From positions 1,240,001-1,304,000 of the forward strand of contig JAHGAU010000002.1 in the NCBI GenBank assembly GCA_019925105.1: a stretch of DNA of 64,000 bases. The letters run 5' to 3'. Of this stretch, positions 11,862 to 24,827 are shown piece by piece. Source of the stretch: Niebla homalea (Eukaryota > Ascomycota > Lecanoromycetes > Lecanorales > Ramalinaceae). The notes beneath the pieces were generated by a model that worked only from the letters and a program-made list of their open reading frames with translations, had not been told where the DNA came from and did no database searches. Positions within the stretch are counted from its first letter, which is position 1. Every line of letters starts with the position of its first letter. Made by a program: the position numbers and the translations under genes.

Positions 11862-14800
11862 TGTCAGAAGTGCAGAAGGCAAAGACCTCGGCTATTATTA
11901 AAAGGGGACTAGCCTACTTCCTGGACTTCTTATAGATAGGTATCGCTTAACACCTTATATAGTACTTAATTAAGCAAGTTACACCCTACCATTTCAACAG
12001 GTTATAAGCCCGGCTTATATGCTTACCACTACGCTTAATAATTAACAAGCCTTAACAACGATAACTTAGATACCTTAAGAGCCACACCATCGCTCCGTTA
12101 GCATCGTAACGGCTCTTATTATCATTATAACTACTGTAGTTGCTTAATAGTCTTGTCGATTTAAGCCTTAGCCACCCGAAAATAAAGAGGCTAGGACGGA
12201 AAAATAAGAAGGCTAGGACGTTATTTAGCCTGAAACCATTATCTATACGCAGACCGTAGGGTATATTAACCCTATATACCGATCTACGCGTACGCTATAA
12301 GGGTATAATAGTACCTATAGGGCCGTTAAATCGGCGGATCCCTAGTAAACGCGCTAATACCCCTAAAGAACAGGGGGAAACGTTTATTTATTATTAAGGC
12401 GATTAAAGTAATTTATAAAGCCTATTATCGCGTATACTTAGTTTCTCGATTAAGTTAATTATTTAGTTTAAGCTATTATTATTCTAGCCCTATGCTAAAG
12501 TTTACCTTAGTTACCGTATTAAAGTTTAAGCATAAAAAGAAATAAAATACTTACTTTTAAGGCTTTTTCCTCTTTATTAAAATTATTAAGGCTTAAATTA
12601 ATTATAGCTCCATTTTCAGGGACTCTTTATTAAGATCTTTATTATTATTAAGATTATTAAGAATATATCGATTATCCTGATCTATACTTTCCATTACTTC
12701 AGCCCGTAATTAAACTATCTATCCCTAAATAACGTTCCGTTTTATACGTATATTATTTAGGAAAGCCGCAGTCTTAGAGGATAACGATCCAGAGTACTAT
12801 TTACCATTATTATTATCTAAGTTATCCCTATTTAAGGACTTAGTATTATTAATTATAATCCCGTCGCCCTTTAACGATATAGATTTCTTTAGCCTTTAGG
12901 TTAAATTATTATTATTATTATTACTATTATTATTACTATTATTATTATTACTATATCCGACCCCTTTAAGATTGCCGGTACCTTTAATAAGGTTGTTAAG
13001 TTTAAGGATAACCTTGGGTATATTATATAGGAACGTAAGATAAGTAAGAGGCTCGAGCTTACCCGGTTTAGCTACTGGATCATAAATTCTAGCCTACGCT
13101 TTATTAAGATTAAAGCTCTTAAAGGTAATAAGCTTATAAAGGTTTAAGATATTTACGATTAAGGGTACTCTATAACCTGTGCCGTAATCCGTATAAGGAT
13201 TAAGGGGACCAATTAATATATTATTAAGAATATTAAGAATACCAAAGTAACGTAGAATACCCTCCGTACTTAATATTAGCTTAAAGGCTTAAGTTACCTC
13301 GCGTTAGCCTTTAAGCGTTTTACCTCCTTTACCCTTAATTAATACTTAGATCCAAATAAATATTATAATAAATATTAAGATCTTTTTAATGAATTATAGA
13401 ATTTCTAAGATATAATAATTATTAATAATAACGTACTTATTTAATAGTTTTATAAAAGCTTCGGCCCGGAGTATAAAGTTTATATTAATTAATATAACGA
13501 TAAGTATAAGCCGTTTTAAACGGCCGATAATAATATTAACGTTTTAAAATACGTATTTACTTATATTATTAATTGGTTTCTTTAATATAAAATCTTAAAT
13601 AGGACGTCCACGTTTAATATTATAGCCCTTATAGCCATTATTACCGATCTACGTTTCCGGGATAATATCCGCCCGAATAACTTTATTCCGCTCCATATTC
13701 CTCCGTAATTCGGTATCCGTTAAGGTTATTATGTTAAGGTTTTATAAAAAAGACGTTTTTATATCGTTACCGGTTATCGCTTACCCTACGGGCATAATAA
13801 ATCGACCTATAATAATAACAATAAACGCCGTAACAATAATAATAATAGCAATATAAATACCGGTAACGATTAAAAACGCTAACGCCGCGGTAACGGTAAT
13901 AATAACGGTAATAAAGGTAATAATAAGGGTAACGATAAGTCTAAGGATAAAGAATATAAAGCCCCTTTAGGGGCTAAGGCCTTAGTAAACCTGGCCTTTA
14001 TATACGTTACCGTCACTATACCGGCTTTACCGCCCGTTATTCACCGGGATTATTAAGCATATTTAATTATAAATATATCTGCTTTTACTATTTATATTTT
14101 TAATACCGGCTATATAAATTATATTATCGGTAATAACCGTATCTTTATCCGTAGGGAGCTCCTCCCCGAACTTATTATTATTAAAGGCTTTTCCGGGGGG
14201 AAAAGTATTACCTATATTAAAGTCATTAAAATCCTATACTAGTCTAACGAAGGCGTCCGTAATTTAATTGTTTATAACGTCCTTTTTATCTTTAATAATA
14301 CCTTTAATCTTATTAGCCCCGGACAGTTATAATAAGCCGGTTATCCCCTTAAGTGGAATAATGACTTAAAGGATTTAGGCATATTTATCGGCCGTAACGG
14401 TATCTTTATAAAACTCTTACCGGCGGCCTTTTACCTTCTTAAAGTCGATACCAAAGTTATTAATAATTTAATACCCGTAACCCTATATATTACTCCCGTG
14501 AATTAAGAAGCCCTAAAATATTAATATAAGGTAACGGGGTATATAAAGGAGTAAAATATTAAGCTTTTACCGGAAACGGTAACCGGTATCGACCTCTTTA
14601 ACCCATTAAATCTATTAGGGGACTATAAGTACGTTATTTATACAGAGATACGAATAAAGCTTAAGCCGAATAAGGGCTATATCGAGCCTGGTACTTATTA
14701 AAACGAGCTTATTCATTCCGACCTAATTAACCCTATTAATAATATAAAAGCCGATTATAAATAAGTCGTTATTTTTATTAAAAACGTTATTAAGGTCATT

Positions 14801-17800
14801 TATATAGCCTTATTACCAGACTCTTTATATAAAACGGTTTTTAAGGCCTTTTAAGGCTATATAAAGAGAATTTATTACTTAAACCGTTTTATCCGCCGTT
14901 TATATACCGACGATAATAATATATATAACGGCTTCCAATTTAATAATTAGCGGTACGCTAAAGGGATTCAGTAGGAGTCTACGGTATTTTATAACCCTTA
15001 ATAAAACGGTATTTCTGAACGAATAAGTTAAACCCTTATTACCCGGGTTTATATAATGCTACTAAATAGTAGCCTGCCGCGTATTCTTATTACCGAACTT
15101 ATTACTATAATAGCCTTTATATATAATATAATGCCTATAAGTACTTATAACGTACCGAACCAGGCTATAGGTCTCAGGAAACCTAATTAATCTTTTATTA
15201 AGAGGGTTAAACGACGCGGTATATATTAAAAGTATAAGCTTCTAGGTATAAACTAGATAAAATTCTAAATTAAGGCCGTTAAAGGACGTCTTATCGGCTT
15301 TAAGGGTTATTACGTTTATAAAATGCTTATACCGAATAACTGGGTTTAACGCTATAATTACGTTAAATAGCTAGAGGATAAGGTTATTTAGCCCAAATAT
15401 AAGGCCGATAACCCCTTACCGGTTTATTACTTAATACCAAGATAGGGGGAGATAGTTGCCGTGGATTTCCAGTTATCGTTAAAACGGATACATCTCGGTA
15501 ATAATGAAAATATAGATAACGAGCCGGTTATTATTATTATATAAGGCCTTTATATTATAGACGTTACGGATAAAACCGATAATATTATTATTAAAAATAT
15601 AATTAAACTTATATTTAATAAATAACTTAAACCCCGTATAACCTTAAAACCTATAATCATTAAGGAAAATATTAATAAAAAAGACTTATTTATATTATCC
15701 TTATTTACCCTTAATAATAATATTATAAAGGAATCTCCGGGCATATATACCTTTATAGACTTAGACTTAAGCTTATTTAATCCCTACGATTTAATTCTAT
15801 ACTATTATCCGTCTTTAAGAAAACCTATTGAATTTCCAGATTTATTTACTTAAGCTTACGTAACTAAAATATAACCTTTAAGTTACCGGCGTAACCGGGA
15901 CTTTAATTATTAAACCGCCGGTTCTTAATTAACGCTTATATATTTTATAACCGTAATTCTTACGGATTATACCGAGCTTATAACCTATATATAAGCCGTA
16001 AAGGATATATACCGTAAAATAAAGTAAAAGCTCGTTATAGAAGATAAAGTTAAGTCTTTAAAGAAGAATAAAACCTGGATCCTAGTAAATCCACCTCCCG
16101 GTATTAACGTGCTGGATAGTAAATAGGTCTATAAGTATAAACGTGGACTAGACGGTAGCATTACCCGGTATAAGGCTAGGTGGGTGGTCCATGGCTTTCA
16201 ACAAAAGGAAAACTTAAATTTCTTCAATACCTTTATAATAGTTATTAAGCTTATAAGCTATAAGGCCCTCTTTACCATAACGGCTATATATAACCTGGAG
16301 ATTGAGCAAATAGACGTTAAAATAATATTCCTTTATAGTAATATCCTTAAAAAGATTTATATTTATTAACTTACGGGCTTTAATAATAACTTAAAACGGG
16401 TTTACCTATTAAATAAAGCTCTTTATAAACTTAAATAATTACCCCAGATTTAATATTAATACCTTTCTATATTCCTTAAGAAACTTAATTACCGTTATAT
16501 TAATAAAGATTATAATATATTCTTAAACCCGGATACCAACATTATCGTTACTATATATATCGATAATATCCTAATAATAAGAGTTAATAAACAAGCTATT
16601 ACCGACCTGAAGGCTTAATTAAATAAAAAGTTTAAGATGTCCAATCTGGGCCTATATAATTAATATTTAAGTATAAGTATTACCCGTAATCGATAAAATT
16701 AAACCTTAATTCTTAGCTAAAAGAGCTACGTTAAATAAGTCCTTACTTAATTCAATATATATAACGATCCTTTCTTTAAAGGTAATAGTATAATTATCCC
16801 TATAAATATAAATACCCGTCTTGAGCCGGCTAATAAAAAGTATACCGCCCCGAAGTAATTTCGGCTTAAATATTAATCCGTTATCGGCTTATTTATATAT
16901 GTTATAATAGGTACCAGGCTTAATATAACCTATACGGTATCGGTAATATTACGTTACGTATTTAACCTTAATAAAGGGCATTAAATAGCCGTTAAAAAGA
17001 TCTTTCGTTACCTCCGCGGTATAGCCTCCTTAAAGCTCGTTTTTCGAGGCCCTTTAAAGCCCTTTAGTGGCTATACGGACTTAAACTACGCCGGCGACCC
17101 GTAGATACGTTGGTCCACCTCCGGGTATACCTTTAACCTGGGAAGTATAATTATTAACTGGTCTTTAAAATATTAATTAACTATAACCCTATCTACCTAT
17201 AAAGCCGAGTATATAGGATAATATAACGCTATTAAAAAGGCGATCTGATTTAAACGGTTACTAGCCTAGCTTATTAAAGTTACTTTAAATCCAACGGTAT
17301 CACCGGCCCTTAAGGATAAGGATATTATATAGGATTACGCCCTTTTTACCTGGCCTAAGTACGATACCGGGGCTTTTACCCTTATTACGGTAATCTTTTA
17401 TAATAATTAGGGAGCGATTATATTAACGAAAAACCTTATAAATTACTTAAAGACGAAGTATATATATATTAAGTATTGCTTCCTCCGGGAGTATATAGCT
17501 AATAAATAGGTAAAGCTTATATACTATCCTACCGGTAATATAATAACGGATAGCTTAATAAAGCCGTTATTAAGGGATACTTTTTAAAAATTCAGAAATC
17601 ATTTAAAATTAAAGTAATTATACCTTTAGAGTTTAAGATATATCCCTTACTGTTGGAGTTAAAATGGATATACCCGTTATTACGGTAATACGGTTTAGTG
17701 GGAGCTTTTGCTCCTTGCTTAATAAATAGTATAGTATTATAGTATTATAAAGCTACTGATCGAGTGGGAGTATCAGAAGTACAGAAAATAAAGACCTCGG

Positions 17801-17908
17801 TTATTATTAAAAGGGGACTAGCCTACTTCCTGGACTTCTCATAGATAGGTATCGCTCAGCACCTTACATAGTACTCAATTAAGCAAGTTACACCCTACCA
17901 TTTCAACA
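11862..17908 (+). mobile_element. Complete Ty1/Copia retrotransposon nested in Gypsy-1
   Basis: 6047 bp with 138-bp LTRs at 11862-11999 (TGTCAGAAG...TTTCAACA) and 17771-17908, and TSD TAAAG at 11857-11861 and 17909-17913. The primer-binding region after the 5' LTR starts GGTTATAAGC; the tract before the 3' LTR is GAGTGGGAG. Domain order is protease, integrase, RT, RNase H, which defines Copia. It is less AT-mutated than its Gypsy host, consistent with a younger insertion, but the LTRs and coding region still show C-to-T and G-to-A changes and many stops, so it is dead. It is the only Copia copy in the window. Confidence 0.92.
12000..17650 (+). pseudogene. Copia gag-pol polyprotein, RIP-inactivated
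   Basis: A possible zinc knuckle (GHNKST with flanking Cys changed to Tyr, about 13780-13810) is followed by an Asn/Gly-rich linker (13810-13935). The protease motif FNTGYINYIIGNNR (about 14098-14140) stands for the LDTGCTNHIIGN-type active site. Integrase remnants follow (VDLFNPLNLLGDYKYVIY, about 14590-14645). RT is clear in the frame from 16184: VHGFQQKENLNFFNTF, then IEQIDVKIIFLY (family DVKTAFL) and an IY---LTGF end. RNase H is at about 17070-17215 (GYTDLNYAGDP, WSTSGYTF, LSTYKAEYI). Each block is short and interrupted by stops at former Gln codons. Confidence 0.85.
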
Positions 17909-17913
17909 TAAAG

Positions 17914-20900
17914 GTTATTATAATTTATCTATATTTAAATAGTTTTAAGGCTTTTTTCTAGGTAATATTACTATTATTTAAACGTTATAATAATAACGAG
18001 GAGCTTTTAATTATACGTTTTATAATTTTATTTGGTAGGGGCCATTTTTCTAAATTAATATATAATTGGGCGCTAATGGCCCTCCTTAAACTATTAAGAT
18101 AAAATGCCTATAATAGTAAAATTAAATATATTAATCTTTATTTATATCTCCCGTTCTAGGTTAAAATAACGGAGTAATAACGCGTTAATAAATATCTCGC
18201 GGAGCCGGCGGAACGCCGTATTAACCGTATTATTTTACTTTAACGGGTTAGCCTTTTTCCCTTTTTTATTGCCCTTAAGTAGACTAATTAAAAGCTTAAT
18301 TATCCTTAAATATTTATAAATGAAACGACGATAAAAATTTATAAAGCCTAAAAAAACCTATATTTCCCGGTAGGTTTTTAAGGTAGACCAATCCTTAATA
18401 GTTTAAATATACTCCTGGTCCATCTGAATCCCTTTAATGGAAACGATAAACCCTAGGAACTCCACTTAAGTAATATTAAATTAATATTTTTCGAGGTTAA
18501 CGTAAAGCTAGAATTAATAAAGTTACTTAAAAATTTATTAAATATAACGTTAATAATCCGCCGGATTCTTATTAAATATTAAAATATCGTTTAAATAGAT
18601 TATATAAGTTATATCGATAAGGTTAATAAGGGCACGATTAATATAAACTTAAAAGGTTATTAAAGTATTAATTAATTTAAACGGTATAACGAGATATTTA
18701 AAGTAATTATAATACGTACGGAATATTATTTTTTATTTATCGCCGGACTTAATCTATAATTAATAATAAGTATCCTTAAGGTTTAACTTAATAAATTATT
18801 TAAAGTTATTTAATTAATTAAGAATTTCAGTAATTAAGGGTAATAAATATTAATTTTTAATTATAACCGTATTCAATTTATAATAATCGATATAAAGATA
18901 AAAGCCGCCGTCTTTCTTAAGTATAAAAAGGATCGGGACGCTTACGGGTAACGTTAAATAATAAATCCAACCCCAAATTATAATATCCTTAAGATATTAT
19001 TAAAGCTCCGTTAACTTTATTTAAAATAAATTATATAAAGGACTATATAATAACTCTTTATTATCCAAGTTAATAACGTAATCCCTTTATTTTAATTTAA
19101 ATAAAATATTAATTATATTATTAAAAAAAATATTTATATATTTACTTAACTCCCTTAAGACGCTTTAATTAATAAAGTCTTTTATTATATTTATACACGT
19201 TAAATTACCTTAAAGGATTTACGGTATTTTTAAGCGCTCCGTCGTTATATTAACGTAAATAATTATAAAAATTTTATTAATTTTTATTAAATTCTAACTG
19301 AAATTATAAATATTATTAATCTATAATTTATAAAAATTAACCTTAAAGTATTATTTATCCGCCGCCGGATTAATTATTATTTATAAAGCGTATAAAGTTA
19401 ATAAATTAAGGATTACGTTTAAACCTTTTTAATTAATAATATAGAAAAATATTTTATATTATTTTTATTATTCTTAATTATTAATTAAATAATATTATAA
19501 TTAATAAACGTTATAATAAAAAATCTATTTATTATTAAGAAAAGCCGCTTACGGTAAAATAATAAGGGTTAATTATAAGTTTTATTAAACCGTATATACT
19601 TATAAAATTAAATTTACTTAAGCTTTAATATTAATTAATATACTTAATAATTAAGGATTATCCTAAAAACTTATTTAACCCTTAATAATAAAAGCCAGGT
19701 ATACCTTTAATTATTTCTTTATTGGCTTTAACCTTAAGGTACCGCCGGAACTTTATCGTTTTTTAACGCGTTATCCTTTTTATAGGATTTTACGTTTATT
19801 ATTAAAACCTTATTTTATAAAACGGTAAAATAATCAGATATATAATAACCCTTTCCGTAATATATATAATATTTAACGTTCTTATTTACTTTAAGGGTGG
19901 CGTTAAAGTTTTTAAATATAACTTTACGCTTTTAACCGTGAAAATTAATTTTAATAAGGATACGTACCGGCTTTAAGCCGTTAAAATCAGGTTTAAATAT
20001 CCTATTTTTAAAAGATTTGCCCTTATTGGTTTTTTAATTACTATTAATAGTATACTTTAAGTTATTCTTTTATATAATCGTTACCGTTATAATATCGTTC
20101 CGGGTTCTTAATACCTTATTAATTATAAGGATTTTAATTTTAAGCTTTAATAAAAACTTTATAAAGAATATATAGGCATAAAACTTATTTAATAATAATA
20201 ATAAGTCCTCTTTTATAGTCTTTAAAGTATTATAAAATTACGTTACCTTTTAATTAAAATATTATTTAATATTTTTAAACCGTTTATAATAAATAAACCG
20301 GCGGTTTTCCGGATTAATTATTAGGTTTAAAAATTTATCCTTAAGCTTTTAATAACTTATTTTATTAATTTTTTTATCCAATAAATTAAAGATTTTATAA
20401 AAAATAAACCTTAAATAAAAAATTATTTTTTTTCTCTTAATAAAAAAGTACTTAGGATAAAGTATAAATTATCTTTTTAAATTAATAAATTACGTTTAAT
20501 ATTTATTTTTAAACTTATTTTAATATAACTTAAATCTTTCCGGATAAAAAAACTTACCCTTATAAAGTAGAATAAAAACCGTTAATAAAATACCGTTGGT
20601 ATAAAGTTTAATAATAAAGTTAACGCAAAAAAGAATCTTAAAGCGTAAACTTTTATATTACGCGTTAACGTAATTAAATATATATTTTTAATAAGTACAA
20701 TTTTTAGCTTTAAGTTAATTAACTTTAGATTATAATTCTAGAAGTTAAACTTATTAAGCCGTAATATTATAACGGTATTCCGTTACTTTAATTTACTTAA
20801 TTATAATAAAAAGGTTCTTAATTAAAGGGTAAATATTACCTTTTTATTTTAAGGTTTATTAAGTTAATTAAATATCTATTATAATAGTAACGTTAAACCT

Positions 20901-20928
20901 TCTCCTTAATAAGGAAGAAGAATTAAAA
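17914..20928 (-). pseudogene. Gypsy-1 gag and pol 5' part
   Basis: On the minus strand, Gag lies at about 19700-20900, with a decayed CCHC knuckle near 19790-19880 (Y-YYGKGYYISDY, Cys and His largely changed to Tyr). Protease, RT and RNase H follow at about 18000-19650. I could not place every motif because C-to-T changes are dense on both strands, but the block aligns throughout with 37360-40369 in Gypsy-2. No frame is open. Confidence 0.65.
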
Positions 20929-21261
20929 TGTTAAATTAACTCCGTTAACGGTACGCCGGCGGGATTAATAAAAATAAGTATAAAAAATATAACGTTATAA
21001 TTTAAATACTTAGGTATTATTTTAATAAATAAATTAATAATAAGATTAATTCTTAAGGAACTTAAAAAGAATTAAAGCATAACCTTTACTTAAGGTAAAG
21101 GTAATAACTACCCCGCTTTATGCCTATTAAGCTACGGCTTATGAATAACGTATACTAAGGCCGTTATTAAGGCCCTTTACTAAGGCCTAACGGCCTACCT
21201 TGGCGCAGCAGTATGGCGCACCACTGTGGCGCCGGCGCAGAGATGGCGCTAGCTGCTAACA
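20929..21261 (-). repeat. Gypsy-1 5' LTR
   Basis: Starts TGTTAAATTAACTCC and ends GCTAGCTGCTAACA. Here the outer 70 bases (about 21190-21261) are unmutated and the inner end is AT-converted, the mirror image of the left LTR. Confidence 0.88.
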
Positions 21262-21266
21262 CTAGG

Positions 21267-21384
21267 CCCAACCGAGCCTAGCGCATGCCCTCCGCACACT
21301 TGCATGCAAGCATACTGTACCATAGATTTCTCTACATAGTTGAAATTCAGTTATATTCACCTTACCTTTACTGAGTCCCTGACA
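21267..21384. repeat. Solo LTR, right piece
   Basis: Continuation of 7503-7558, with composition near normal. It contains GCGCATGCCCTCCGCA and a CATAGATTTCTCTACATAG block that also occurs at 60780-60840. It ends CCCTGACA, followed by the CCTCC duplication. Confidence 0.85.
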
Positions 21385-21389
21385 CCTCC

Positions 21390-22591
21390 GTTTTTATATA
21401 TATTTTAATTTCTTTAACCGTTTTTTATATTCTTTTTATCGGCGATAATAAAGTTATATTAATAATTTAATTTAAAGTTATTTATATTAATATATAATTT
21501 AAGTGATATTTTAAATCTTTATGAATTTTATATATTATTATTATATTAATAACTTTTTCCGTATTAAAAATTAAGTTAATCGTTATCTTAATTTATAATC
21601 TTTTTATATAATAATCTTTTATAATTTTAAAAGTAAAAAATTAATTTATATAATAACTATTAATAAATCTTCCCATTTAATATAATTTATTATATATCCT
21701 TCTTTATTCTATATATAATAATATAGGTTAAAGTCTTTTAATAATATAAGTTTATTTAATATAAATAAGATATTTTTAAGTAACAATATTATAAAGGGCC
21801 TTTTTTTATTAAGTAATAGTAAGTTATATATATTATAGATGTTAAGGTCCCTTTTTAAGTCTCCCTTTTTTATAATACGGAATATATAGAGGTTTCTATT
21901 ATAATAATTAACGTTTTAATTATTTATATTAAGTTTCTTATTTATAAAGAAGTATATTTTAATCATTTTATCCTTTTTAAAGGTCACATAAACCCTTTCT
22001 TTTAAGTTAATAAATAAATATATATATAAATTATATAATAATTTTTATATCGTTATAATATTAACGTCCTTTATTTCCTTGAATTTAAATATTAATAATA
22101 TTATTTTAATTATTTTATTATAAATACTATATTATATTATCCTTACGAATATTAATATATTATTTATTAACTTTTATATAGATTTCTTTTTTAACGTCCG
22201 TTTAAGCTATAAGTTTCTCGTTAAAATTAAATATCTTTTAATTTAATATTTTCTTAATTATTATTATTAACTTAAAACGGTTAACTTTTATAATTAATAT
22301 TATAAAGAACTTTTTCTTTTTTACTTTATTTATTATTATTATTTATCCTTCCTTATTTAATTAATTTAATTTATATCTTAAGATTATCTTTAACTATTTT
22401 ATTAACCTTAATTTATATAAATTATAACGTTAAACCTTAATTATAATTATTATTTTTTTTGTTAAATCTTTTTAATTTTAATAATATACTTAAATTCTTA
22501 AATAAAATAATTATTTTTATTATATATAATATATTTCAAAACTTTTTTATTTAACTTTTTATTATTAAGTTTATATATTTATAAATATTAT
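21390..22591 (-). mobile_element. LINE-1 middle segment: endonuclease domain
   Basis: On the minus strand, around 21800-22000, a decayed stretch reads FFINK-F-IN, Y-YNRNLYIPYY, resembling the ORF2 endonuclease of Tad-type LINEs (FINKRFDIND-DVTYH-GDLCTL). The same block recurs at 45655-45960 (LINE-2) and 63640-64000 (LINE-5), all on the minus strand. The segment ends at 22580-22591, where the SINE-like copy B inserted. Confidence 0.75.
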
Positions 22592-23324
22592 TGATTGATT
22601 GATTGATTTGTTTATACACGAGTCTAGCTAGTTTGAGTTAATTTCGGCGTTCTATAATGCTAATGGTTAAGTTACGGTTATTTTAATATTTATATTTATT
22701 TTGAATTTATTGTTTCAATTTTAAAAGGAAAGAGGAAACCGTAATCGGCTAACTTAACCCTAGCTTACCCTAAATATTAACCCGATTTAAATAAAAACCT
22801 TTCTTCCGTAATTATTTACCTTAATATTATAATTAAGTTTTTTTACGTTAACCCGATTAAGATTAATAATTACTTTAAATCCTTAATTTATTATTTCCGT
22901 TAAGAATTTTTTACTTTTTAATATTATAATCCGTAATAAGGATTTAATAATAATATTAAACTTAATCGGGGGGAAACGGCCCCGATTATATAACTTTATT
23001 TTTCTTAATGCTTAAACTTCATTTTAAATACTTTATTACGTAACTTTTTAAATTAACTTTATTTAATCTTAACTTTAATCTTTTAACGTTAAATCCTTAT
23101 AACCTTTTTTTACCGGCCCTATATAGTAATTAGGCTTATTTAAAGTTAACTATAGGTACCGGTAAATCGTTGGATATTTATTATTATTTTATTTATATTA
23201 ATTATATAATTTACCGGATAAGGTTTAAGGGCTCTTAATGAAATCGTCCTTTATCCTTAAAATATTTAACCATTCTATAGTTTATCTTCTGCACTTAAAA
23301 ATGCCATTCCGCCACGCTCGCCCC
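22592..23324 (-). mobile_element. SINE-like element, copy B, inside LINE-1
   Basis: About 733 bp, ends as in copy A: (CAAT)n tail at the left, GC-rich head (GGGGCGAGCGTGGCGG on the minus strand) at the right. A perfect 12-bp target-site duplication, TATAAATATTAT, lies at 22580-22591 and 23325-23336. The 3' 55 bases (GAACGCCGAAATTA, TAGCTAGACTCGTG, CAATCAATCAAT) match the LINE 3' end with few changes. It inserted after LINE-1. Confidence 0.88.
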
Positions 23325-23336
23325 TATAAATATTAT

Positions 23337-24815
23337 AGTTTTTAACGTATATTATATATTTAATTTTATTTAAGTATTTTATAACAATATACTTATATCC
23401 TTAATACTTAAAGTATTAATAAATATCTATTATTTTATTTTATAATTTAATTAATTTTAAAGATCCACTTTTTATTACACCTTTATTAAGAATATTATAA
23501 TATCTTTTTATTAACGTTACGGTTAAAATAACCGTAAAATATTTTTTTATTTAATTAAAGGTATTTAGTTTTTTTATTATAAGGAAGAACTTATAATTAA
23601 TAATTTTTAACCTAAAATAAAGAATTATATTCTCTTTTTTTATACGTTCTAAGGTAAATTCCTTTTCCTTTTTTATAAATCTTATTAAATATATTTTATT
23701 TACTATAATAACAAATAATTACCCTAATACTTTTATAAAAAAATATTTTTTATTAATTTCTTTTTTAATTTTTTTAATTTCTTTTTATTTTTAAAAACGT
23801 TATATTAAAAAGAATACTGTTACTTTATAGTTTATATATTATAATAATCTATTCCGTAAAAAGCTTTTTTATTACGCAAAATGCTTTTATTAATTATAAA
23901 AGATTGATTTTTATAATTACGTTTTTTTTTTAACGTTTAATAAACGGATTATTACCGTTTTTATTTTCCTTAATATTATTATTTTCTTTTTTACCCTTAC
24001 CTTTCTCCCCGTTACAGAAAATATGGTTTTTATAGCTTTTATTATTTAATTTCCTTTTATTTATAAAGCTTTATTTATCGCTTTTTTACTTTATATTATA
24101 TTCTTTTAACTTTTTTTACCGTTATTTACCGGTAATTTTATTACCGTTTTTTAGCTTTATATAAGCGCTTTAACTTTTTTAGCTTTTTTTCTACTTTTAT
24201 ATAAAAGTCTTTTATTCTTTTTAACCCGGTTTATAATATTAATTACGTTTTTAATATAATATTTTTTTATTCCGCCGTAAAAGGCCATTTAATACCTTTA
24301 CCGTTTTATTATTACCCGTACTCCCCCTCCGCGTAAAATAACTCATACTCCCCGTTTTATTCCTTGAAATATTTATAAGTTTACTCTTTTTATTTATTAT
24401 TCCTTTATTCCGTATTTTTTTAATTTTACCGAGCTTTTTTTTACGTTATATTTATATACCGCCCGCCTTTATTATTGGTACCGCTTTTTTAGCCTCCTTT
24501 ATAACCTTTTTATTTATTATTTCCTTATACGTTTTACGTATCTTTATACGTATATTCTATTAACCTTAATCCCTTTACTTACTTTAATATTTATCCGACT
24601 TACCGTTATTATGTTATCCGTATATATTATTGTTATTTATATTAATATAAACTGTTTACTTACTTATTACTTCGTCTTTAATTATTATATTACCTTTACT
24701 TATCGCGATTAATATATTCGTATTATTATTACTTAAGCTATATATATACGTATCGTTTTGGACCCCGGGGGTCCCCTTATTCGTCGCCATTCTTTAAATA
24801 TTTAATATATTACCG
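23337..24815 (-). mobile_element. LINE-1 5' segment with ORF1
   Basis: The minus strand has an ATG at 24790 opening M-A-T-N-K-G-T-P, only 25 bases from the element's 5' end at 24815. LINE-2 has the same start (MATNKGTP-VQNDT, ATG at 47952). The first 50 or so bases are little mutated; the rest is AT-converted with many stops. ORF1 would be the nucleic-acid-binding protein of a Tad-clade LINE, but no zinc knuckle could be read. The segment ends at the right duplication, 24816-24827. Confidence 0.8.
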
Positions 24816-24827
24816 CGATACTATTAT

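Larger units (their letters stand above)
7559..21261 (-). mobile_element. Gypsy-1: complete Ty3/Gypsy retrotransposon with nested Copia
   Basis: Both 333-bp LTRs are present (7559-7891 and 20929-21261), with a TSD of CTAGG at 7554-7558 and 21262-21266. Without the Copia insertion (11862-17908 plus 5 bp) it is about 7651 bp, one base from Gypsy-2 (7652 bp). Coding strand is minus. A polypurine tract (AAAGGGGGAG on that strand) lies next to the left LTR, making the right LTR the 5' LTR. Minus-strand remnants read, in order, a Gag zinc knuckle (about 19790-19880, C-to-Y changed, CGK-GH-like), RT/RNase H on both sides of the Copia, and integrase (about 11060-11140, W-KLNIDFITGLP). A further 2.4 kb beyond pol carries a plus-strand coding remnant. 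All frames are broken by RIP. Confidence 0.9.

Noticed and set aside
12906..12953. ATT/ACT trinucleotide run
   Set aside because: A local low-complexity stretch within Copia gag, not a separate feature.
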